NCBI RefSeq assembly: GCF_900104555.1
Contig: NZ_FNJU01000020.1
Span: 1-56,000 of the forward strand
DNA length: 56,000 bases
DNA from: Litchfieldia salsa
Lineage (GTDB): Bacteria; Bacillota; Bacilli; Bacillales; Bacillaceae_L
Direction of reading: 5' to 3'
This document shows positions 1 through 10,356 of the stretch, in pieces. Both the position numbers and the translations under genes were made by a program. The notes below the pieces were generated by a model. That model was given only the letters and a program-made list of their open reading frames with translations, had not been told where the DNA came from and did no database searches. Position 1 is the first letter of the stretch, and every line of letters begins with the position of its first letter.

Positions 1-314
<314 letters not shown>

Positions 315-372
315 AGTATTGATTGCTCAATAGTTTGTTACTAATTTTAAAACGTTGACGTTTGTTTATTGT

Positions 373-390
373 GTTCAGTTTTCAAAGAGC
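373..390 (-). promoter_or_regulatory. boxA-like antitermination element of the rRNA leader
   Basis: On the minus strand the leader reads GCTCTTTGAAAACTGAAC, the boxA-type sequence found in Bacillus rRNA leaders, where NusB/NusE bind to allow antitermination. It lies about 60 nt upstream of the 16S 5' end. The motif match is seen in the sequence; the role is from family knowledge. Confidence 0.65.
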
Positions 391-431
391 TTGTCTTTCT
401 TTTTGTGCCGCTTTATCTAAGCAGCTTTATT

Positions 432-460
432 ATATTATCATTTGTCGTTTTCGAAGTCAA
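432..460 (-). promoter_or_regulatory. rRNA promoter P2 (sigma-A)
   Basis: Minus-strand -35 TTGACT (455-460), 17-bp spacer, -10 TAATAT (432-437) with a TGA extended -10. It is the promoter nearest the 16S gene, and the -35 is preceded by the same AAAAAAGTGTTG string as P1. Confidence 0.8.
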
Positions 461-515
461 CACTTTTTTAAATTAGCATTTGTAAAAGTTATTTGCCTCA
501 GAAGCGACGTTTATT

Positions 516-544
516 AATATATCACCATAGCATTTTAATTGCAA
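516..544 (-). promoter_or_regulatory. rRNA promoter P1 (sigma-A)
   Basis: Minus-strand -35 TTGCAA (539-544), 17-bp spacer, -10 TATATT (516-521), again with a TGA extended -10. Together with P2, 84 bp downstream, it forms the tandem arrangement usual for Bacillus rRNA operons. Apart from the two promoters, boxA and the lysS terminator, I see nothing else in the 315-647 gap. Confidence 0.7.
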
Positions 545-608
545 CACTTTTTTTCTATCTTACAAAGATTATATAACTAAGTAGAACACAAAGTAGATCT
601 CAAAGGAT

Positions 609-640
609 AAAAAAACAAGGACGCCCTAAAGACGCCCTTA
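609..640 (-). terminator. Rho-independent terminator of lysS
   Basis: On the minus strand a 9-bp stem (AAGGGCGTC paired with GGCGTCCTT, two G-U pairs, TTTA loop) is followed by GTTTTTTT. It begins 8 nt after the lysS stop codon and separates lysS from the rRNA promoters. Confidence 0.85.
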
Positions 641-647
641 ATAAACC

Positions 648-2144
<1,497 letters not shown>

Positions 2145-2246
2145 CTATTTATTTATTAATATAGTATATCCAAGCATTAACCCGAAACAAACAAATATAT
2201 GTATTGTATGTATGTTTTATAAAATACTCCCTTAATTATATAAGCA

Positions 2247-2275
2247 GAAAAACTGCCAGTAAGCAACTGGCAGTA
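2247..2275 (-). terminator. Terminator of the folate operon, after dusB
   Basis: Minus-strand stem ACTGCCAGT / ACTGGCAGT with a 5-nt loop, followed directly by TTTTT. It lies about 50 nt after the dusB stop and isolates lysS from the folate operon. Confidence 0.88.
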
Positions 2276-2326
2276 GCAATAAACAATAATTTCAGGTAAT
2301 TTGTAACCGTTCAGATTTGCATATTG

Positions 2327-3328
2327 CTAAACTACCTGTGTATTGCTTTGTTGCTTATGTTCAACCTCATCTACAAAATTATATAATAAAGTAACTAAGT
2401 CTTCCCGAGTTACACATTCATTAACAGAATTTCGAACGATAGCATTGCCTCTTATCCCTTTTAGATACCAAGCAGCATGCTTTCTCATTTCTCTAACCGC
2501 TACATTTTCATTCTTTAGATCGATTAAGCGATCTAAATGTAAAATACATACATCCATTTTTTCTCGAACCCCTGGTTCGGGAATCATTTCTCCAGTTTCA
2601 AGGTACTTAACAGTTTGGTAAATCATCCATGGGTTACCTAATGCTGCTCTACCTATCATTACACCATCTACCCCAGTTTCCTCGAGCATGCGTTTCGCAT
2701 CCTGTGGAGTCTGAACATCGCCATTACCAATAACCGGAATTGAGACGGATTGCTTCACTTCTTTAATGATGTCCCAATTAGCATGACCTTCATACATTTG
2801 TACACGAGTACGACCATGAAGCGCTACAGCTTTCCCCCCTGCACGTTCAACTGCTTGGGCATTCTGAATCGCAAAAATATGTTCTTCATCCCACCCCATA
2901 CGCATCTTAACTGTCACAGGTTTATCCACCGCATCCACTACCGCCGAAACCATTTCATAGATTTTGTTCGGATCTAATAGCCATTTTGCACCTGCATCAC
3001 ATTTCGTAATTTTAGGAACTGGACATCCCATATTTATATCAATGATATCAGCTGTGGTGTTTTTATCTACGAATTTAGCCGCTTCTACAAGCGTTTCTTT
3101 TTCACCACCGAAAATTTGTAGGCTTAGTGGTTTCTCTTGTTCATCTATATATAACATTCCCATTGTCTTAGCATTGTTATAGAGGATTGCTTTATCGCTT
3201 ACCATTTCTGCACAAACCAATCCAGCACCAAACTCTTTCACAGTCAGGCGAAATGCAGCATTACAGACTCCTGCCATTGGAGCTAAAACCACCTGGTTTT
3301 TCATTTGAATATCTCCAATTTTCAACAT
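2327..3328 (-). CDS. dusB: tRNA-dihydrouridine synthase B
   Basis: Reduces specific uridines in the D-loop of tRNA to dihydrouridine, using FMN and NADPH. The 333-aa protein carries the DUS TIM-barrel signatures: LAPMAGVCN at 15-23, the catalytic cysteine in NMGCPVPK (Cys102), VKMRMGWD, HGRTR, and the phosphate-binding IGNGDV and GVMIGRAALGNPW segments. The start has a strong AAGGAGGGTTACT site. Equivalent to B. subtilis yacF. It follows yazB by 18 nt and closes the pab-fol operon; the link between folate genes and a tRNA reductase is conserved but not explained by the sequence. Confidence 0.95.
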   Translation of the reverse strand: MLKIGDIQMKNQVVLAPMAGVCNAAFRLTVKEFGAGLVCAEMVSDKAILYNNAKTMGMLYIDEQEKPLSLQIFGGEKETLVEAAKFVDKNTTADIIDINMGCPVPKITKCDAGAKWLLDPNKIYEMVSAVVDAVDKPVTVKMRMGWDEEHIFAIQNAQAVERAGGKAVALHGRTRVQMYEGHANWDIIKEVKQSVSIPVIGNGDVQTPQDAKRMLEETGVDGVMIGRAALGNPWMIYQTVKYLETGEMIPEPGVREKMDVCILHLDRLIDLKNENVAVREMRKHAAWYLKGIRGNAIVRNSVNECVTREDLVTLLYNFVDEVEHKQQSNTQVV

Positions 3329-3346
3329 AGTAACCCTCCTTAAGGA

Positions 3347-3559
3347 TTAATCCGTGTTCTTAGGTGCTAATTCACTAACTGTTACACTTAGTAATTCTGC
3401 AACCCCATTAATAAACTCTTCACTTGGTACACGGTTACCACGCTCTATCTCACCTAACACAGACACGGAAACACCAAGATTCTTCGCAAAGTTCTCTTGT
3501 GTGTAGCCCTTCAATTTTCGAAAAGCTCGTATGCGCCTTCCCCACTTTTCCGCTTCCAT
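3347..3559 (-). CDS. yazB: Small XRE-family helix-turn-helix protein YazB
   Basis: A 70-aa protein that is essentially one Cro/CI-type DNA-binding domain: recognition region GYTQENFAKNLGVSVSVLGEIERG at about 18-41. Its start overlaps the folK end by 49 nt in another frame, which suggests translational coupling; a GAAGAGG ribosome site precedes the ATG. It keeps the B. subtilis position between folK and dusB. A regulator of the folate operon is a possible role, but no target is visible in the sequence. Too small to hold a ligand domain. Confidence 0.85.
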   Translation of the reverse strand: MEAEKWGRRIRAFRKLKGYTQENFAKNLGVSVSVLGEIERGNRVPSEEFINGVAELLSVTVSELAPKNTD

Positions 3560-4035
3560 AGTTGTACCTCTTCTCTGTCTTGTAATCCCTGTATGAATAA
3601 AGATATTGGCATCTTTGTATACGGATGTTCTATTCGATCATCAATCTCCGTCAACGGAACTAGAACAAAAGCTCGTTCATTCATCCGCGGATGAGGAATT
3701 ATTAACTTCTCTGTTTCAATATTTTCGTTATTATATAGTAAAATGTCAAGGTCTATCGTTCGAGGACCCCACTTAATATCCCTTTTTCTTCCAAGTTCCT
3801 TCTCAATTTGTTGAGTAACTTCCAGTAAATCAATAGGTTCCAGTAAGGTATTTGCTTTAATTACCATATTTAAAAATAAATCTTGCTCAAGATAACCTAC
3901 AGGTGCTGTTTGATAAATCGAGGAAGTTTCAATTACTGATATTCGTTCATCCCGGTCCAAGAGTTTGACTGCTTCATGCAAATGGAATAAACGATCCCCC
4001 ATATTGGAACCTAAACCAATATATGCTATATTCAA
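3511..4035 (-). CDS. folK: 2-amino-4-hydroxy-6-hydroxymethyldihydropteridine pyrophosphokinase
   Basis: Transfers pyrophosphate from ATP to 6-hydroxymethyl-dihydropterin, the step before dihydropteroate synthase in folate synthesis. The 174-aa product starts with the pterin-site GLGSNMGDR (7-15) and has the HPPK signature around residues 88-101 (WGPRTIDLDILLY) with magnesium-binding Asp95 and Asp97, then PHPRMNERAFVL. One nucleotide separates it from folB upstream; its 3' end overlaps yazB. Normal length, all key residues present. Confidence 0.96.
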   Translation of the reverse strand: MNIAYIGLGSNMGDRLFHLHEAVKLLDRDERISVIETSSIYQTAPVGYLEQDLFLNMVIKANTLLEPIDLLEVTQQIEKELGRKRDIKWGPRTIDLDILLYNNENIETEKLIIPHPRMNERAFVLVPLTEIDDRIEHPYTKMPISLFIQGLQDREEVQLWKRKSGEGAYELFEN

Positions 4036-4036
4036 C

Positions 4037-4396
4037 TCATCTACTCCTTTGTACCTCTACGGCAACTGATTGATAATGACCTTGTATAGGAGGATTTGGT
4101 TTAATTACTTTTACAGTGATCACGTTAATTGAATGAAATTCATTAAGGATCGCTTTCGTAATCTTTTCTGCGACGGCTTCTATCAGTTTATATGGTTCTC
4201 CCTCAACAATTTCCTTACAAATATGATAAAGCTCCGCATAATTAATCGTATATTGTAGGTCGTCCGTTTCTCCCGCTTGCTTTAAGTCTGCTTCTACAAC
4301 TAAATCAATAATAAACCGTTGACCTAAACGTGTTTCTTCAGGGAGTACACCATGATAGCCGTAAAAATCCATTTGATTTACATAAATTTTATCGAT
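4037..4396 (-). CDS. folB: Dihydroneopterin aldolase, probable AUC start
   Basis: Cleaves dihydroneopterin to 6-hydroxymethyl-dihydropterin and glycolaldehyde. The FYGYHGV and GETDDLQYTINYAELY segments and the VIKPNPPIQGHY C-terminus are typical. The first in-frame ATG (4372) lacks a ribosome site and would drop the conserved first strand. Eight codons upstream, the frame gives DKIYVNQ before MDFYGYHGV, matching the B. subtilis N-terminus (MDKVYVEGMEFYGYHGV, from memory) with codon 1 being ATC at 4394-4396. An AAAGGAGG site stands 8-9 nt before that ATC, and it overlaps the folP stop. I therefore place the start at ATC (119 aa); a point mutation or base-calling error in ATG is the alternative. 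Confidence 0.9.
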   Translation of the reverse strand: MDKIYVNQMDFYGYHGVLPEETRLGQRFIIDLVVEADLKQAGETDDLQYTINYAELYHICKEIVEGEPYKLIEAVAEKITKAILNEFHSINVITVKVIKPNPPIQGHYQSVAVEVQRSR

Positions 4397-5246
4397 GGTT
4401 CTCTCCTCCTTTACCAGTTAGTTCATCCATCATACTTACTAATCGTTTAGTTAAGACTACATTATGAACCCGAACAAATGAACAGCCTTTTTCTATAGCT
4501 AGACAAGTGGTTGCACCTGTCCCTTCGTCTCTTTGTTCAGGAGGAAGATCCAATATTTGCCCGATAAATGACTTTCTTGAGGCTCCTAGTAAAACAGGGT
4601 ATCCCAAACGATGAAATTGTTCAAGGTTTTGAATTACCTTTATATTATGGTCATAGTCTTTCGCAAAGCCTACACCAGGATCAATAATAATCTTCTCATC
4701 CTTCACTCCAGCATCTTTGACTATATCGATACTTTCTTGCAAATCAACGAGCATATCTTCAATAAGATTTTTATATTCTTTATTAGGACGGTTATGCATT
4801 AGAATGATTGGCACCTCAAACTTAGCTGCAATATAAGCCATTTCAGGGTCCGCTTTTGCTCCCCACACATCATTGATTATATGAGCTCCTGCTTCGAGTG
4901 CTCCTTTTGCTACCTCTGCTTTATATGTATCAATAGAGATAGGAACGTCGACCACTGATGATATCGCCTTAATGACTGGGATGACTCGCTCTAACTCTTC
5001 TTCAACAGAAATCTTCTGGTAACCAGGCCTTGTTGACTCTCCACCAATGTCAATGATATCCGCGCCTTGTTTTACCATTTCCCTTGCATGCTCAACTGCA
5101 TATTCTAACTGATTATACTTACCTCCATCAGAAAATGAATCTGGTGTAATGTTTAAAATACCCATGATATATGTCTTATCGGCAAGTGGAAATTGATATG
5201 AACCAGATGAAATCTTTGAAGATTTTATTGGAAACCTATTCTTCAA
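4389..5246 (-). CDS. folP: Dihydropteroate synthase
   Basis: Condenses hydroxymethyl-dihydropterin pyrophosphate with p-aminobenzoate; the sulfonamide target (sul in B. subtilis). The 285-aa TIM barrel has both family signatures: MGILNITPDSFSDGG at 28-42 and GADIIDIGGESTRPG at 61-75, plus the GASRKSFIG segment that binds the pterin pyrophosphate. The start overlaps the pabC end by 11 nt; its last codons contain the ribosome site used by folB, and its stop overlaps the folB start region. Its position between pabC and folB fits a single folate transcript. Confidence 0.96.
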   Translation of the reverse strand: MKNRFPIKSSKISSGSYQFPLADKTYIMGILNITPDSFSDGGKYNQLEYAVEHAREMVKQGADIIDIGGESTRPGYQKISVEEELERVIPVIKAISSVVDVPISIDTYKAEVAKGALEAGAHIINDVWGAKADPEMAYIAAKFEVPIILMHNRPNKEYKNLIEDMLVDLQESIDIVKDAGVKDEKIIIDPGVGFAKDYDHNIKVIQNLEQFHRLGYPVLLGASRKSFIGQILDLPPEQRDEGTGATTCLAIEKGCSFVRVHNVVLTKRLVSMMDELTGKGGENHR

Positions 5247-6114
5247 TTGTATCTTTCCTCTCTATTAAATCACTTTTACTCCACAGTTGGTATCGATGCT
5301 TCTTATATATTCTTTGAAGTTTTGATGTAAGAGCATCAGTATGTCCAGCAAAGTTCTTATTGTTTACTGCTGATATATGAACAATTTCTTGAATTGAATT
5401 TGTAATAAAGATTTCATCACTGTCCATCAGTTCACTAGGAGAATAGTAACCCTCATTTAACTTATAACCTAAAATATAAATTAACTCCTTTAGATACGAT
5501 CTAGTTATTCCATTTAATATCCCTGTTTCTAATGAGGGAGTATAAAATGATTGATTCTTTACCCAAAAAAGATTTGAAGTAATCCCTTCTGAAAGGTAAC
5601 CTTCCTTGGTTAGTAATAACCCTTCTTTCCTTGGATCATTTCCAAGTTCACGTTTGGCATAGATATTATTTAAGTAGTGATGAGATTTCAATCGAAATGG
5701 ACCCTCTGGAGTATTACGGAGTGTATTTAGAATAACTGCTTCTTTCTCCACTATTAATTTAGGCAGTGGCTTGGCAAAAATTATAACGGTCGGATCCCCA
5801 TATTCACCAATCTGTAACCCAATCTCGCCTTTGCCTGCAGACACATTAAACCTAATATAAGCATCACTTAAGCCGTTCGCTTCAAGGGTACGATGTACCA
5901 TTTGCAAGAGATCCTCTTTTGAATACTCAAATCGTATATTAAGCTCCTGCAAAGCTATCCTTAAACGCATAAGATGGTCATCGAATAAAAAGGGATGACC
6001 ATCATATACTCTAAAAGTTTCAAAAACACCAAGACCATAGATATATCCATGATCAAATGGTGTGATTCTTGCTTCCTCTTCTTTTATAATTTCGCCATTT
6101 AAATAGATGAACAT
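5236..6114 (-). CDS. pabC: 4-amino-4-deoxychorismate lyase
   Basis: PLP enzyme that splits aminodeoxychorismate into p-aminobenzoate and pyruvate. The 292-aa fold-type IV protein has the PLP-lysine context LKSHHYLNN (Lys143), and the [10 protein letters not shown] loop that binds the cofactor phosphate. The N-terminus [10 protein letters not shown] is normal for the family. Branched-chain or D-amino acid aminotransferases share the fold, but the place between pabA and folP settles the assignment. It overlaps pabA by 16 nt and folP by 11 nt, so the three are translationally linked. Confidence 0.94.
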   Translation of the reverse strand: MFIYLNGEIIKEEEARITPFDHGYIYGLGVFETFRVYDGHPFLFDDHLMRLRIALQELNIRFEYSKEDLLQMVHRTLEANGLSDAYIRFNVSAGKGEIGLQIGEYGDPTVIIFAKPLPKLIVEKEAVILNTLRNTPEGPFRLKSHHYLNNIYAKRELGNDPRKEGLLLTKEGYLSEGITSNLFWVKNQSFYTPSLETGILNGITRSYLKELIYILGYKLNEGYYSPSELMDSDEIFITNSIQEIVHISAVNNKNFAGHTDALTSKLQRIYKKHRYQLWSKSDLIERKDTIEE

Positions 6115-6698
6115 GAAGTATGCTCAGTCCTTTTATACTTATTTATAAAATTCTGCAGCATTTCTTTCCCGAAAGAAGTCATTATGGATTCCGGATGGAA
6201 CTGAACACCTTCAATTGGGAGGGTTTTATGACGAATTGCCATAATTTCCTGTTCATCTGTCCAAGCTGTTATTTCTAGACAATCAGGTAGAGTCTCCTTC
6301 TTAACAATAAGAGAATGATATCTTGTTGCTGTTAAAGGGTTCTCTAGCCCTTCAAAGATTGTTTCGTTATTATGATGTATTTGCGATGTCTTTCCATGCA
6401 TTAAGCGCTCAGCACGAACAACATCACCTCCAAAAACTTGACCAATTGATTGATGCCCTAAACAAACTCCAAAGATTGGAATCTTACCGGCGAAATACTC
6501 AATTGCTTCAAGGCTAATACCCGCTTCATTTGGACTGCACGGTCCAGGAGAAATCATTAAAAACTCAGGATTAAGCTCTTCTATCTCTTTTATTGATATT
6601 TCATCATTTCGTTTAACCACTAATTCTTGACCTAACTCACCTAAATACTGAACTAAATTAAATGTAAAAGAATCATAGTTATCAATCATTAATATCAT
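6099..6698 (-). CDS. pabA: Aminodeoxychorismate/anthranilate synthase glutaminase subunit
   Basis: Class I glutamine amidotransferase that supplies ammonia to PabB. In the 199-aa protein the nucleophile is Cys79 ([10 protein letters not shown]) and the triad is completed by His168 and Glu170 (GVQFHPES). In Bacillus the same subunit also serves anthranilate synthase (TrpE), which explains its amphibolic name; whether that holds here cannot be told from this window. It lies 33 nt after pabB and overlaps pabC. Confidence 0.95.
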   Translation of the reverse strand: MILMIDNYDSFTFNLVQYLGELGQELVVKRNDEISIKEIEELNPEFLMISPGPCSPNEAGISLEAIEYFAGKIPIFGVCLGHQSIGQVFGGDVVRAERLMHGKTSQIHHNNETIFEGLENPLTATRYHSLIVKKETLPDCLEITAWTDEQEIMAIRHKTLPIEGVQFHPESIMTSFGKEMLQNFINKYKRTEHTSCSSI

Positions 6699-6731
6699 TC
6701 TATCTCACCTCATACTAAAATTTTTCTCTTG

Positions 6732-8135
6732 CTACTCAGCTTCACTTAATTCCTTTGCTTTCCACAACGCCTTTGCCTTTTTCAAGGATTCCTTGTATTC
6801 GTGCTTCGGATTAGAATCAATTACGATACCTGCACCTGCTTGTACATGTGCTATCCCATCCTTAGCAACAAGCGTACGAATTGCAATATTCATTTCCATT
6901 TCTCCTGAAAAACTAATCCATCCAATAGAACCAGTATATACCCCTCTCCGCACAGGCTCAAGCTCTTCTATAATTTCCATCGTTCTAACTTTTGGAGCAC
7001 CGGTTATGGTCCCGCCTGGAAAGGCTGCTCGAAGAACATCGTAAGCATCCTTATCTGAAGCAAGTTCACCTCGTACATTAGAAACGATATGCATGACATG
7101 TGAATATTTCTCAATCACCATAAACTCATTAACTTCAACTGTACCAAACCTACAGACTCTTCCAAGATCATTTCTTTCTAAGTCTACAAGCATGACATGT
7201 TCTGCTCGTTCTTTTTCATTTTCTATTAGTTCATTTGCTAATTGACTATCTTCTTCTTCATTCATCCCTCTAGAGCGAGTACCTGCAATTGGTCTTGTGC
7301 TTACCTCAAGTCCCTTTTTCTTAACTAGTAGCTCAGGCGATCCACTAACTAACTGGAATTCTGGGAAATGGACATATGACATGTAAGGAGAAGGATTTAT
7401 TTTTCGCAAATTCTCATAAATCTTCATTGGGTGTGACTCAAGTGTCTGTGACTGACGAACAGACAAGTTAACTTGAAAGATATCACCATTAGCAATATAG
7501 TCCTTAATCTTACACACAGCATCGTGGAAATCTTGTTCCTGAAAGGAAATAAGATTATTTGTATCTCCTTGATAATGAAAAGACAGTTCCTTGAAATCAT
7601 TTAGGGGACTTGTCCATTGATGCTCCAACTGCTCTAATCTTAATTCCCCTTCGTCAATTGAATCTTCATAATGTGTAATTAGCCATAAAACCTCTTCTTC
7701 ATGGTCAAATAAAACCAAGTCATTAAATACCATGAAGTAAAGGTCAGGGGTATCTAAATCATCTGCAGATTGTTCAGGTAAGCCTTCTATATACCTGGCA
7801 TAATCATAACTAATAAATCCAATAGCTCCTCCTTGGAAGTCAGGGTATGAAGGATTCTGATTCGTTTCATAGTTCATCATCCATTTTTTCATACTGTCCA
7901 ATGGGTCACCCTTGACAATTTCCTGTCGGTTCTCATCTACCATCGTAATAACTAATTCGTGATTTTTCCCTTTGAGTATTGCAAAGGGTTTTAAACCCAT
8001 AATACTATATTTTCCACCGCGGCCACTTTCAAGTAACACATGGAAATCCTCATTATTGGATAATTGTTTATATTGATTAAACCAATTTATATGCTGATAA
8101 CATATTTTCTTCGCTAGTGTTGTTCTCCGTTGCAC
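6732..8135 (-). CDS. pabB: Aminodeoxychorismate synthase component I
   Basis: Converts chorismate plus ammonia to aminodeoxychorismate with PabA; first gene of the folate operon. The 467-aa product has an N-terminal TrpE-like domain (LLESGRGGKYSIMGL, FQGGAIGFISYDYARY) and a C-terminal chorismate-binding domain (RPIAGTRSRG, ERAEHVMLVDLERNDLGRV, FPGGTITGAPK, GYTGSIG-like YTGSIGW). The start is a GTG preceded by GAGGAG at 9 nt spacing. The upstream 200 bp hold the cysK hairpin; no strong sigma-A promoter was identified. Confidence 0.95.
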   Translation of the reverse strand: MQRRTTLAKKICYQHINWFNQYKQLSNNEDFHVLLESGRGGKYSIMGLKPFAILKGKNHELVITMVDENRQEIVKGDPLDSMKKWMMNYETNQNPSYPDFQGGAIGFISYDYARYIEGLPEQSADDLDTPDLYFMVFNDLVLFDHEEEVLWLITHYEDSIDEGELRLEQLEHQWTSPLNDFKELSFHYQGDTNNLISFQEQDFHDAVCKIKDYIANGDIFQVNLSVRQSQTLESHPMKIYENLRKINPSPYMSYVHFPEFQLVSGSPELLVKKKGLEVSTRPIAGTRSRGMNEEEDSQLANELIENEKERAEHVMLVDLERNDLGRVCRFGTVEVNEFMVIEKYSHVMHIVSNVRGELASDKDAYDVLRAAFPGGTITGAPKVRTMEIIEELEPVRRGVYTGSIGWISFSGEMEMNIAIRTLVAKDGIAHVQAGAGIVIDSNPKHEYKESLKKAKALWKAKELSEAE

Positions 8136-8221
8136 AACCTCACACTCCTCATTACTCTCATACAGCTATTGTACATGATTCTTTCCATGTCATCACCATT
8201 TTGGGACAGAAGTATGCTTAC

Positions 8222-8323
8222 AAAAAAAAGACTGTCCGAATCATGTATCCTAAGTGCTAAATACTCATTAGAAATCTAACAATAGTATTAAAATCAGCAC
8301 CTAAACACTTCTTCAGACAGTCT
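8222..8323 (-). terminator. Long imperfect hairpin with U-tract after cysK
   Basis: Read on the minus strand, AGACTGTC (8316-8323) pairs with GACAGTCT (8229-8236), followed by eight U residues. The 79-nt interior can fold further: GGTGCT with AGCACT, AATACT with AGTATT, TTAG with CTAA. It probably ends cysK transcription, but is far larger than an ordinary terminator and may be an inserted element. It fills most of the 204-bp gap between cysK and pabB. Confidence 0.75.
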
Positions 8324-8339
8324 CTTGGATTATATTTTT

Positions 8340-9269
8340 TTATTCTTGTTCAAATTGGTACAGCGGAGTGCTTAAGTAACGCTCTCCGTTACTTGGTAGA
8401 ACTGCTAACACTTTCTTTCCTTTTCCAAGCTCTTTTGCTACTTTTAGTGCAGCAAAAATGGCAGCTCCTGACGAAATCCCACCAAGAATTCCTTCCTCAC
8501 GTGCGGCACGGCGAGCATAATCAAATGCTTCATCATTCTTAACCGTCACCACTTCATCATATACCTTTGTATCAAGGATATCTGGAACAAAACCAGCTCC
8601 AATCCCTTGAATCTTATGAGGACCTGGCTTACCACCAGATAAAATTGGAGAATCAGCTGGCTCTACAGCAACAATCTTTACATTTGGGAAATGCTCTTTT
8701 AACACTTGCCCAACACCTGTAATAGTTCCACCAGTTCCAATTCCTGAAATGAATGCATCCACCCCATCGCTCATCTGGCTAACAATTTCTTTACCAGTTG
8801 TATTACGATGAATCTCTGGATTTGCTTCATTTTTAAATTGTTGAGGCATAAAATAACCATGCTCTTTTGAAAGTTCTTCTGCCTTACGAATAGCTCCACC
8901 CATTCCCTCTGGGCCTGGTGTAAGAACAAGTTCAGCACCATATGCACGTAATAAATTACGTCTTTCCAAACTCATTGTTTCAGGCATAACAAGAATCGCT
9001 TTGATTCCCTTAGCTGCTGCGACCATCGCTAATCCAATACCCGTGTTACCACTTGTAGGCTCAACAATTGTATCACCTACTTTTAATTCACCGCTTTTTT
9101 CAGCCGCTTCGATCATAGCAAGAGCAATACGATCTTTTACACTACTACCTGGATTCATAAATTCCAATTTCAAGTAAACATCTGCACTATTTTCATCAAC
9201 AAGTCTATTTAATTTAACTATCGGGGTTTCTCCTACTAGCTCATGAATTGAATTTGCTACACGTACCAT
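8340..9269 (-). CDS. cysK: Cysteine synthase A (O-acetylserine sulfhydrylase)
   Basis: Makes cysteine from O-acetylserine and sulfide, using PLP. The 309-aa protein shows the PLP lysine in NPGSSVKDR (Lys45), the substrate loop SGNTG at 73-77, the phosphate-binding GTGGT loop and the GISSGAA segment. The ATG follows GAGGTGG at good spacing. It stands alone, between its own promoter (9317-9345) and a large hairpin terminator. In B. subtilis CysK also acts with CymR in sulfur control; a palindrome over the -10 here could be an operator. Confidence 0.97.
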   Translation of the reverse strand: MVRVANSIHELVGETPIVKLNRLVDENSADVYLKLEFMNPGSSVKDRIALAMIEAAEKSGELKVGDTIVEPTSGNTGIGLAMVAAAKGIKAILVMPETMSLERRNLLRAYGAELVLTPGPEGMGGAIRKAEELSKEHGYFMPQQFKNEANPEIHRNTTGKEIVSQMSDGVDAFISGIGTGGTITGVGQVLKEHFPNVKIVAVEPADSPILSGGKPGPHKIQGIGAGFVPDILDTKVYDEVVTVKNDEAFDYARRAAREEGILGGISSGAAIFAALKVAKELGKGKKVLAVLPSNGERYLSTPLYQFEQE

Positions 9270-9301
9270 TTCAGAACCACCTCTTAATCCCTAGTATTTT
9301 T

Positions 9302-9345
9302 ATTGGTTTTGTATACAATTTACCAATTGTTATCGAAATTGTCAA
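9302..9345 (-). promoter_or_regulatory. cysK sigma-A promoter with overlapping palindrome
   Basis: Minus-strand -35 TTGACA (9340-9345), 17-bp spacer, -10 TAAATT (9317-9322). Over and just downstream of the -10 lies an inverted pattern ATTGGT...ACCAAT (9302-9327) around TTGTATACAA (9309-9318). The promoter is seen directly. The palindrome is a plausible repressor operator; CymR is the candidate by analogy with B. subtilis, but I could not match its binding consensus. Confidence 0.75.
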
Positions 9346-9373
9346 TCATTTCGATTCACTTTTTTAAATTAAT

Positions 9374-10282
9374 TTATTCGTTTTCATAAAACCAAGAAAC
9401 CTCTGCTTCTTCCCAAAATGATTTGATAGAAAGAGCTCCCTGTACTTGGTCAATCGCAATCTGTCTTCTTATTTGATTTTTCACTTCATCAAAGCTATAC
9501 GTTACACCTGGTATTACTTCATGTAAGTGGATTACAGCATAACCTTCTTCTAATTCAATAGGCTCACTCCATTGATTTAAATCCATTTGCTTAGCCTTCT
9601 CAATATACCCCTCTGGTACAAACCCACTTTCCTCTGAAACAAATCCAAGTTCGCCACCCTGACTTGCAGAAAATTCATCGATCGATTTTTCCATTGCTAG
9701 CGCCGAAAAATTTGACCCATTATCAAGTTCTTTAACTACTTGGTTTGCTTCCTCCACATTTTTAACAACAATATGTGAAAGATGATATGTCGTTGGTATA
9801 TCATAAAGATCTTTGTTTTGATCATAAAATTGCTGTAACTCTTCCTCAGATATAACCGCATCTTTTGTAACTAATTCCTCTAACAATAAACTCATTTCAA
9901 TTTGCTCTCTCCATTGATCATCATTAATTTTCTCGTGGTCAAGTGGATTATACATTGTTTTAATCATGGTTACTTCACGTTCAATTACATCTTCAGATAT
10001 ATCAATTTTATATTTACTCGCCATTTCCTTTATTACTTTCTCATCAATCATGTCTTCTAATGTCTCTTTCCCATAACGCTTTTCTAACTCAACTAACCAT
10101 TCTTGTCTTGTTATGACAGTATTACCAATCTTTCCTACAGTTTCTTCAGTTGAGCTATTTATATCAACGCTTGTTGAAACCTTTTTGAAACCACCTTGAT
10201 TGTTAGAGAAGAAATAAGCAACGGTCAAACAATTTAACAAGACTAAGAAACCTATTATTCCCCAAAGTATTTTAGTATTCAT
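9374..10282 (-). CDS. yacD: Membrane-anchored parvulin-type peptidyl-prolyl isomerase (YacD-like)
   Basis: Predicted extracellular foldase of the PrsA/SurA type. With the start at the ATG after GGGGAGAGGGTTAC (10282; 13 codons inside the longest frame) it has 302 aa: an N-terminal membrane anchor at 4-25, a SurA-like N domain, and a rotamase domain at about 166-258 (YHLSHIVVKN, SQGGELGFVSEESGFVPE, GYAVIHLHEV). The anchor ends without a lipobox cysteine in the right context (LLNC), so it is a signal anchor, not a lipoprotein like PrsA. It lies between hslO and cysK as yacD does in B. subtilis. Substrates are unknown. Confidence 0.88.
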   Translation of the reverse strand: MNTKILWGIIGFLVLLNCLTVAYFFSNNQGGFKKVSTSVDINSSTEETVGKIGNTVITRQEWLVELEKRYGKETLEDMIDEKVIKEMASKYKIDISEDVIEREVTMIKTMYNPLDHEKINDDQWREQIEMSLLLEELVTKDAVISEEELQQFYDQNKDLYDIPTTYHLSHIVVKNVEEANQVVKELDNGSNFSALAMEKSIDEFSASQGGELGFVSEESGFVPEGYIEKAKQMDLNQWSEPIELEEGYAVIHLHEVIPGVTYSFDEVKNQIRRQIAIDQVQGALSIKSFWEEAEVSWFYENE

Positions 10283-10356
10283 GTAACCCTCTCCCCAATA
10301 TTTAAAGACTTTTTGTAGCAATTCTCTTTTTTTACTCCGCTACAATAAGGGCCCTA

